10,192 bases of DNA from Hyphomicrobiales bacterium (GTDB lineage Bacteria > Pseudomonadota > Alphaproteobacteria > Rhizobiales > Beijerinckiaceae), in NCBI GenBank assembly GCA_015655535.1, contig JAATEW010000198.1:1-10192 (forward strand), in the 5' to 3' direction. Both the position numbers and the translations under genes were made by a program. Positions 4,917 through 10,192 of the stretch are shown here, piece after piece; position 1 is the stretch's first letter, and each line of letters begins with the position of its first letter. The notes under the pieces are model-generated. The model was given only the letters and a program-made list of their open reading frames with translations, made no database searches and was not told the origin of the DNA.

Positions 4917-6749
4917 ATGAAGCTCAAACGATCGACGCTCGGTGTTTTCGCAGGCGTTGCTGCGATTATTGGCGGGTTCGCCTTGGCGGGAGGCGAGGAT
5001 CAGAGAAACCTCTTCGCCGACCAGGGCCGCGAGTGGACTCCGGAATTGCGCGCCGCGCTCTATGTGCAGGATCAAGGATCTCAGCTCATTCCGCTGGCCT
5101 GGCTCAAAGCCTTGAAGCAGGCAGACGGCAAGCCCTTCACCGCGGGCGCGCTGGCCCGCTACGGCTATCTGCCGAACCCGCAAGGCGCGCCTGCCGAAGA
5201 CTTTCCGGTCGGATTCTCATTGGCGGATTCGCAACAAGGGCCGATGGTCGGCATGACCTGCGCGGCCTGCCACACGCGCGAGATCAAGGTGGGCGCCGTC
5301 TCATACCGGATCGACGGGGCTCCAGCCTTCGCCGACTTCCAATCCTTCGTCCTCGACCTTGATGCCGCCGTCAGGCGTGCTTTGGCCGGTGACGGCGCCT
5401 TCAAATCGTTCGCCGAGCGCGTCCTTGGGGCGGAAGCTGCGAAGCCGGAGGCTGTCGCGGCGCTTCGCGAGTCCGTCGCGCTTTGGTCGCTGCGCTTCCA
5501 CACATGGATTGGTCAGATCCCGGCCGATCGGCCTTGGGGGCCGACGCGGCTCGATGCCATCGCCATGATCTACAATCGGATCAACGGTCTCGATCTCGGT
5601 CCGGCGCCGACCTATATGCTCGCCGACAATATGGCGATCGCCGACGCGCCGACGCGTTATCCGTTTCTCTGGAACGCATGGCGTCAGGACAAAACGCAAT
5701 GGGGCGCCTGGGCGGCGAATGGCAATGAAGGGCTCGCGGTCGCCCGCAACCTCGGCCAGGTCTTCGGCGTATTCGCGACGTTCCATCCGGGCCCCAAGAC
5801 GGGAGCGGAGACGAGTGCGACGCTGCTCGACCACGACTATCTCAGCGTCAATTCATCGAACATCCCAGGGATCGCGGCGGCCGAGACCATTCTCACGCGG
5901 CTTGGACCGCCAGTCTGGCCCTTCGCGATAGATCATGCGCTGGCGGAGCGCGGACGCGAGGTTTTCAACAGGCCGGCTGCGCAAGGCGGATGCGTCGAAT
6001 GTCATGGCGTGGCGGAGGGCGAGCCCCGGCCGCCAAGTGCTCATACTTGGAAGACGGTGAGCCTGGACGCAGGCACAGACCTTCACCAATGGCAGATCGT
6101 GCTGCGCTCGGCCCGAACCGGCGCGCTTGAAGGCGCCACTGTGCCTGGTGTCGTCGGACCGCTGCAAGCAACCGATTTGTCGCTGAATATTTTGAAGGCG
6201 GCCGTCACGGGAACGATCGGCGAAATGCAGGCGCTTCAGGCAGCGCAAGCCGCGTCTCCGCCGAAGGCAACGGCGCCAAATGCTGTCACGACAGATGGCG
6301 CGAGCACAACACAGGCCCAGACGACCGTTCCCATGACGCATGAGGACATGCAAAACACCATGCATGTGCCGGACATGCCGCCGAAGCCGGAAGAGAAGGC
6401 GGAAGAAAAGCCGGCCGATCCCGCGGGGCCGCCGCCCGGCACTTTCGTCTATGAGGCGCGCGTCCTGCAAGGGATCTGGGCGGCCGCGCCTTACCTCCAC
6501 AACGGATCGGTGCCGAGTCTTGCCGAACTTCTGAAGCCGGCGGCACAACGCGCCAGAGCGTTCAAGATCGGTCCGGTCTATGATACGCAAGCGGTTGGCC
6601 TTGCGCCGGATCAGGCCGATGCTTTTACGCTTGTGACGACCGGTTGCGAGGACCGCATGTCGGGAAACAGCAATTGCGGACATGACTACGGTACGCAATT
6701 GCCCGACGACGACAAGAAGGCGCTTCTCGAATATCTGAAGGTGCTCTGA
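4917..6749 (+). CDS. Exported di-heme c-type cytochrome, RoxA-like / cytochrome c peroxidase-like
   Basis: The protein has 610 residues starting MKLKRSTLG. ATG 4917 is preferred over an in-frame ATG at 4890 because it follows GAAGAGG and begins directly with a basic then hydrophobic export signal (about 1-26). Two heme c sites are present: C115-x2-C118-H119 (MTCAACHTRE) and C359-x2-C362-H363 (GGCVECHG). Other landmarks fit the RoxA-like di-heme group, often annotated as di-heme cytochrome c peroxidase: GSQLIPLAWLKAL (residues 54-66), YRIDGAPAFADFQ (130-142), GIWAAAPYLHNGSVPSL (519-535) and the C-terminal GHDYGT...LLEYLKVL. The family includes rubber dioxygenase RoxA, but most homologues have no proven substrate, so rubber cleavage cannot be claimed. 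An Ala/Pro/Lys-rich insert (about 436-506) separates the second heme domain from its C-terminal part and contains a Met/His cluster. It appears monocistronic and is convergent with the 6847 gene. Confidence 0.88.
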   Translation: MKLKRSTLGVFAGVAAIIGGFALAGGEDQRNLFADQGREWTPELRAALYVQDQGSQLIPLAWLKALKQADGKPFTAGALARYGYLPNPQGAPAEDFPVGFSLADSQQGPMVGMTCAACHTREIKVGAVSYRIDGAPAFADFQSFVLDLDAAVRRALAGDGAFKSFAERVLGAEAAKPEAVAALRESVALWSLRFHTWIGQIPADRPWGPTRLDAIAMIYNRINGLDLGPAPTYMLADNMAIADAPTRYPFLWNAWRQDKTQWGAWAANGNEGLAVARNLGQVFGVFATFHPGPKTGAETSATLLDHDYLSVNSSNIPGIAAAETILTRLGPPVWPFAIDHALAERGREVFNRPAAQGGCVECHGVAEGEPRPPSAHTWKTVSLDAGTDLHQWQIVLRSARTGALEGATVPGVVGPLQATDLSLNILKAAVTGTIGEMQALQAAQAASPPKATAPNAVTTDGASTTQAQTTVPMTHEDMQNTMHVPDMPPKPEEKAEEKPADPAGPPPGTFVYEARVLQGIWAAAPYLHNGSVPSLAELLKPAAQRARAFKIGPVYDTQAVGLAPDQADAFTLVTTGCEDRMSGNSNCGHDYGTQLPDDDKKALLEYLKVL

Positions 6750-6782
6750 GCGTGATCCCGAAAAGTTGCAGGACTTTTCGGG
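6748..6782. repeat. Dispersed palindromic repeat (partial), probable bidirectional transcript end
   Basis: CCCGAAAAGT (6757-6766) pairs perfectly over 10 bp with ACTTTTCGGG (6773-6782) around a six-base loop. It begins with GAGCGTGATCCCGAAAAGT directly at the stop codon of the cytochrome gene. From memory this matches one half of a widespread intergenic palindrome of Rhizobiales genomes, which normally continues to a GATCATGC-type end that is missing here. It sits between convergent genes and may act as a terminator or RNA stabiliser, although it lacks a T-run. Confidence 0.7.
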
Positions 6783-6846
6783 CGTCGGGGAACAGGCGCG
6801 ATCATCGCGTCATCATCGTCATTGCATTGAATCCCGGCTCCCGGCT

Positions 6847-7431
6847 TCACTCACCGGCGCCGCGGCAGCGTGCGGTGGTTGGCGGCTGCGTTTCGCATTG
6901 ATAGGCCGGCAGATGGGTAAACACGGCGGGTGCGAATTTCGCGTTGATCGAGAAAGGCACAGTAAGCCCGGCCCTGCGCAGCGCCTCGCCCGCCATGCTG
7001 TTTGAATTCTGACTGGTTGGCGAATAGGTGAGGCGCATTTTGCCGACAGCCGCATAGGTCTTCACGATGGTCGCCCATGTCGCCGAAAGGTCGGGGCCTT
7101 CCGCGACGCGTGCGTGCGGGAATTCTTTTCCCTCGAAGTCTTGCGTATAATAATCGTCCATCCGGCTCTTCATGAAGGGCGCGTTATTATGCGGATCGGA
7201 GACGAGCGTGCCGAAGTCGGATGGTGCGTTTTCCGACATGCTGACGATGGCGCGCAGTGCGTTCGGCGGCGTCTGCTGCGTGGTTTGGATGGATGGCCCG
7301 GAACTCACGCCGAAACTCTGTCCGGCGCTGTTCGTGTAGACGATCCCTATATGATGCGCCAATCCGAGCCCGACGGCTTCGATGATCCTTGTCGCCTCAA
7401 GCGGGGAATAATAGACGGTGATGGTTTCCAT
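6847..7431 (-). CDS. Hypothetical protein, possible permuted papain-like fold
   Basis: The protein has 194 residues starting METITVYYSP. ATG 7431 has a GGAGA about nine bases upstream. There is no signal peptide or membrane segment, so it is probably cytoplasmic unless exported otherwise. Two motifs stand out. One is an early His pair followed by a beta-strand region (AHHIGIVYTNSAGQSFGVSSGPS, about residues 25-47). The other is NSNSMAGEALRRAGL at 142-156. The combination of an N-terminal His-containing strand and a later NSNS segment leading into a helix resembles circularly permuted papain-like (NlpC/P60-related) domains. No cysteine lies at the expected nucleophile position, so catalysis is doubtful. 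The C-terminal ~20 residues (two Cys, Pro/Thr-rich) look disordered. It starts 19 bases after the stop of the secreted protein gene at 7451 and is probably co-transcribed. The fold is an inference. Confidence 0.7.
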   Translation of the reverse strand: METITVYYSPLEATRIIEAVGLGLAHHIGIVYTNSAGQSFGVSSGPSIQTTQQTPPNALRAIVSMSENAPSDFGTLVSDPHNNAPFMKSRMDDYYTQDFEGKEFPHARVAEGPDLSATWATIVKTYAAVGKMRLTYSPTSQNSNSMAGEALRRAGLTVPFSINAKFAPAVFTHLPAYQCETQPPTTARCRGAGE

Positions 7432-7450
7432 GCCGCACGGTCTCCGCCGG

Positions 7451-7930
7451 TTACATCCCGCCGGCCCGGAGGAAGCCGCCGGCTTTCGTCAACACCATGT
7501 CGGCCTCGCTGTTGCCCGCGAAGTCGAAATTGAGCACGACATAGACTTGCGTGAAGGTGCCATACATCAAGTTGAAACGCGCGACATACATCGTGGCGCC
7601 CGGATGGTCCTGCATACCCTTGAATTTTTGCAGGCCGCCGAGGTCCTGCTCTTTGAGAACCTTTTGTGTTTCGGCAAAAGCTTGGCCAGGCGGGAAGAAG
7701 GGCGCGATGAACAGCGAGATGTCCTCTTGGAAAATGCCTTGCTGCGCATCGTTCATCGCATGAAATTTGTCCATCAACGGTGCCGTCAGGCTGTCGCGGA
7801 GCGTTGCGGCCCGAGCGGCGTCATCCGCCACGGTGATTGAGCCAGTGCCCGCATAAGAATGTTCGATCGGCGTCGCGCGGGCCGGCATACCGGCGGCGAA
7901 AAGCGCCAATGCCAGAAATGCGATCAGCAA
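7451..7930 (-). CDS. Secreted hypothetical protein with TTG start
   Basis: The protein has 159 residues. The start is TTG at 7930, preceded by a strong GGAGGAG ribosome binding site (complement of about 7935-7941) with short spacing; no ATG or GTG is available in frame near it. Residues 2-14 (LIAFLALALFAAG) form the hydrophobic core of a signal peptide with probable cleavage after ARA at residue 19. The positively charged n-region is missing, so the real start could be slightly different. The mature part has no cysteine and looks like a compact mixed alpha/beta domain: a helical region (about 35-105), then strands at 113-140 (ATMYVARFNLMYGTFTQVYVVLNFDF). It is the first gene of a likely two-gene minus-strand operon with the 6847-7431 gene. 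I do not recognise the family; a periplasmic or secreted partner of the second gene is possible but unproven. Confidence 0.75.
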   Translation of the reverse strand: MLIAFLALALFAAGMPARATPIEHSYAGTGSITVADDAARAATLRDSLTAPLMDKFHAMNDAQQGIFQEDISLFIAPFFPPGQAFAETQKVLKEQDLGGLQKFKGMQDHPGATMYVARFNLMYGTFTQVYVVLNFDFAGNSEADMVLTKAGGFLRAGGM

Positions 7931-8462
7931 GTGCTCCTCCGTAGCTTCGCGCCGGCGTTCGCGATGTGCCGCGCAAGGTGCCTCCGCTTGAAACAGACTA
8001 TAAGAAACGCGCCGCTCGCGATATGCGACCGGCCGGCATGCCGCGCGGCGCGCGCCGTTTCCAATCTGCTATCGTTTTTCGTTATCCGGCAGCCGTTCGT
8101 TACGGCTGGCGCGTCATCGGCCGCGGGTGCTCGCATAAACGATGCTTTTCGATTCGGCCTCTGCATGAGCTCCGTGTCGCCGATACCTCACGATTTCCTG
8201 TGGCGCACAGGTCACAGCTTTCCGAATTACGGTATCCTACGGCGACGGTAAGACAGCACCGGCCGTCGGGACCATAAGCCAAGCACCGCGATAACTAGGT
8301 GATATTGCGTAGCTTTTAAAACGAGCCGGCGAATCTTCAGTATTTGTTAACCGTCTTAGGACCGTCCAAGCCTCACCGAAACCATATTGCCTGCTCCGGC
8401 GAAGCGCGTATCAATTTCGCGTTTCAAGAATTTACGAATTATTCAGCACGTTTGGGGCGGCA
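7931..8462. other. Divergent intergenic region, 532 bases
   Basis: This separates the minus-strand secreted protein gene from the plus-strand autotransporter. Arg-rich frames on both strands (for example plus 7859-8251 and plus 7966-8277) look like GC-rich shadows, and I call no gene. A palindrome-like element at 8220-8234 resembles the perfect palindrome at 339-353. A weak promoter-like pair, TTGCCT (8387-8392) and TATCAA (8409-8414) with 16 bases between, could drive the autotransporter. Confidence 0.4.
8387..8414 (+). promoter_or_regulatory. Weak candidate promoter of the autotransporter gene
   Basis: TTGCCT and TATCAA lie 16 bases apart and roughly resemble sigma-70 boxes. The predicted start near 8421 would leave about 42 bases of leader before the ATG at 8463. 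Nearby AT-rich alternatives exist, so this is tentative. Confidence 0.25.
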
Positions 8463-10192
8463 ATGAAGGATTGGTTCAAGGGCGCGAGCGCGACACCGGC
8501 GAAGCTTCGCGTGCTAGCTCGATTCACCGACAAGACGGATGTCGCACGAGGTGCTCGATGGCCCGTCGCCGGCCGCTCTTCGCGTCGGACTGCGCCGCAA
8601 TCTTTGGGCTTCATCAACCGTCTCATAGCCGGAGCTTTCGTCTGCGCCGTGACTGGACTGGCGACGGCGGGGACCGCGCAGGCGCAATGCGTCGGCCCCT
8701 CCGGCGGCATTGTAACCTGTACGGTAACTTTGGCTCAAAGCGTCGGAACGATCACGACCGGCACGAACGGGGTCAATATTGTGGGCACCAGTGGTTCGGC
8801 CACGACGGATGTGCTGACGACGACAGGGGCGAATAGCTATTCCGGCGCGACGTCGGTGGGGACCACGGCCAATCCAGTCACGTTCACGGTCGGCAGCGGC
8901 GGCACTTTCAGCGCAAACAGCGCCACGACCGTCAATACCGGCAGCATATTGGATATTGCCGGCACCAACCAGTCCGTCGGGTCTCTGGCCGGTACCGGCA
9001 CCGTGCAAAGCAGCGGCGGCCCCGGCACTCTCACGATTACAACCGGCGGAACGACCTTCTCCGGCCTGATTCAGGACGGAACGGGGCCGTTGAGCCTGGC
9101 GGTGTCCGGCGGCGCGACGACGCTCAACACCGCCAATACCTATACAGGGGGCACGACCATATCGGGCGGCACCGTCAACGTCGGCCATGCGACGGGAGGA
9201 GTTTATGACTCCCTGGGTTCGAGCGACGTCACCTTCACGGGCACCGGCGGTAACCTGGTTTTCAGCGTCGATGGCAGCCTGCCAGGTGCCGTGCAGTTCT
9301 CGGGCGGCGGCGAGACCATCAGTGCGGCCAGCGGGGTCACTGCGAACATCATTGCCGGATTCGCGCAAGGCAATATCATATTCGGCTCCGCGACCAACAA
9401 CGGTACAATCTTCTACAATACCAATGGGACGCCCCTTTCCGCGGCAACGACCTACGAAGTGGCGGGCGGCACGTTGACCGGCAACAACCTCGATACAGGC
9501 CTGTCCTTCAGCCTCGGTTTTGCAAGCAAGGTCACGATCGATGCGGGCGCGACGATCGATCTGGCCAACACGGCGACGAACTTTAACAATCTGCAAGGCG
9601 CGGGCAATCTCGTGGCTGGCACCGGTGCTTTGACCATTCAGTCCGGTAATTTCTCGGGCGTCATCAGCGGATCCGGCGGTCTGACGAAGACGACCTCAGG
9701 CACGCTGGCACTGACCGGGGCCAATATTTATTCAGGCAACACGGTGCTCAGCGCCGGAAGGCTCCAGGTTGGGAACAACTCGGCGCTCGGCACGAGCACC
9801 TTGGTTTTCGACGGCGGCACTTTGCAGTCCGCCACAGGCGCGAATTATACGCTCGCCAATGCAACGACGATCACCGCCAACGGCGGCACGATCGATGCCA
9901 ACGGCCAGACGCTGACCTTGAGTGGCATCATTGCCGACGCCGCCGGTGTCACGCCGCCCGGAGGCACTTTGACGATCGTCAGCACGGTCGGCGGCGGCAC
10001 GGTGGCCCTGACAAACACGAACACCTATACGGGCGCGACGGTGATCGGCGGCAACGCTACGCTGGCGTTGACGGGGACCGGCTCGATCTCGGATTCGAGC
10101 GCGGTCAATCTGGCGACGGGTGCGACCTTCGACATCTCCGGCTTGGCGGCCGGCACGTCGATCGTGACTCTCGGCAATACGGCGGCGGGTCA
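8463..10192 (+). CDS. Autotransporter with beta-strand repeat passenger (partial)
   Basis: The frame opens at ATG 8463 and stays open to the right edge, giving 576 codons with no stop. The ribosome binding site is weak (GGGGCGG just upstream). Residues 1-52 form a long basic N-region, followed by a hydrophobic core (54-68) and a signal peptidase site after AQA at residue 74. Type V secretion substrates often have such extended signal peptides. The rest is Gly/Thr/Ser/Ala-rich with few charges, as in beta-helix passengers. Passenger-associated transport repeats (autotransporter-associated beta strand repeats) occur with the core N-x-Y-[ST]-G at about residues 124, 225, 421 and 520. Typical examples are NTYTGGTTISGGTVNVG and NIYSGNTVLSAGRLQVG. 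The C-terminal outer-membrane barrel would be beyond the window. The protein is probably displayed on or released from the cell surface; an adhesive role is only a guess. Confidence 0.9.
   Translation, partial: MKDWFKGASATPAKLRVLARFTDKTDVARGARWPVAGRSSRRTAPQSLGFINRLIAGAFVCAVTGLATAGTAQAQCVGPSGGIVTCTVTLAQSVGTITTGTNGVNIVGTSGSATTDVLTTTGANSYSGATSVGTTANPVTFTVGSGGTFSANSATTVNTGSILDIAGTNQSVGSLAGTGTVQSSGGPGTLTITTGGTTFSGLIQDGTGPLSLAVSGGATTLNTANTYTGGTTISGGTVNVGHATGGVYDSLGSSDVTFTGTGGNLVFSVDGSLPGAVQFSGGGETISAASGVTANIIAGFAQGNIIFGSATNNGTIFYNTNGTPLSAATTYEVAGGTLTGNNLDTGLSFSLGFASKVTIDAGATIDLANTATNFNNLQGAGNLVAGTGALTIQSGNFSGVISGSGGLTKTTSGTLALTGANIYSGNTVLSAGRLQVGNNSALGTSTLVFDGGTLQSATGANYTLANATTITANGGTIDANGQTLTLSGIIADAAGVTPPGGTLTIVSTVGGGTVALTNTNTYTGATVIGGNATLALTGTGSISDSSAVNLATGATFDISGLAAGTSIVTLGNTAAG

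Noticed and set aside
5853..6698. 281-residue minus-strand frame
   Set aside because: It is antisense to the di-heme cytochrome gene and extremely Arg-rich, the usual shadow in GC-rich DNA.
8041..8066. GC-rich self-complementary run (CCGCGCGGCGCGCGCC-like)
   Set aside because: It is simple GC composition without a defined stem-loop or T-run.
8514..9596. Long (360-residue) minus-strand frame
   Set aside because: It lies entirely antisense to the autotransporter gene, is Arg/Gly/Ala-rich with no recognisable domain, and its length follows from the GC-rich Gly/Thr repeats on the coding strand.
9100..10192. Recurrent GGCGGCAC and CACGA-like words that could suggest a DNA repeat array
   Set aside because: They are codons of the Gly/Thr-rich passenger repeats in one reading frame, not an independent nucleotide repeat or CRISPR array.

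Overview
The window looks like chromosomal DNA from an alphaproteobacterium of the order Hyphomicrobiales (Rhizobiales), perhaps near Beijerinckiaceae or Methylocystaceae. That is inferred from GC-rich coding DNA, a Flp pilin with a CtrA-like upstream box, and a hairpin after the di-heme cytochrome gene that matches a dispersed palindrome I associate with this order. I see no transposase, integrase, phage gene or CRISPR array.

Layout. 1-287 is the 3' end of an unrecognised gene with a Gly/Met-rich tail. 435-818 encodes a secreted protein with two four-cysteine (GLG1-like) repeats. 1008-1319 (minus) is a small acidic protein of unknown role. 1625-2017 encodes a coiled-coil plus winged-helix-like protein. 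2018-2551 has no convincing gene but carries several hairpins. tRNA-Gln(TTG) (minus, 2552-2626) and tRNA-Pro(CGG) (plus, 2964-3040) lie back to back, both with encoded CCA. 3360-3524 is an orphan Flp-type pilin, sharing a bidirectional terminator with a small single-pass membrane protein (minus, 3646-3933). 4247-4546 is a second, single-repeat relative of the four-cysteine protein. It is followed by two back-to-back terminator hairpins, the second facing an apparently gene-free minus strand.

4917-6749 is the largest complete gene, a 610-residue exported di-heme c-type cytochrome of the RoxA-like / cytochrome c peroxidase-like group. It converges on a two-gene minus-strand unit: a secreted protein with a TTG start (7451-7930), then a protein with a possible permuted papain-like fold (6847-7431). 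After 532 bases without a supported gene, an autotransporter begins at 8463 and runs off the right edge. Its passenger has beta-strand repeats, and the C-terminal barrel is outside the window.

A theme is the cell envelope: pilin, autotransporter, periplasmic or anchored di-heme enzyme and two secreted disulfide-type proteins. The genes are mostly separate short units rather than one operon, so there is little direct evidence that they act together. The observations most worth following are the identical cysteine spacing in three repeats of two proteins, the possible minus-strand small RNA at about 4650-4831, the Met/His-rich insert in the di-heme protein, and the CtrA-like box at the pilin gene.
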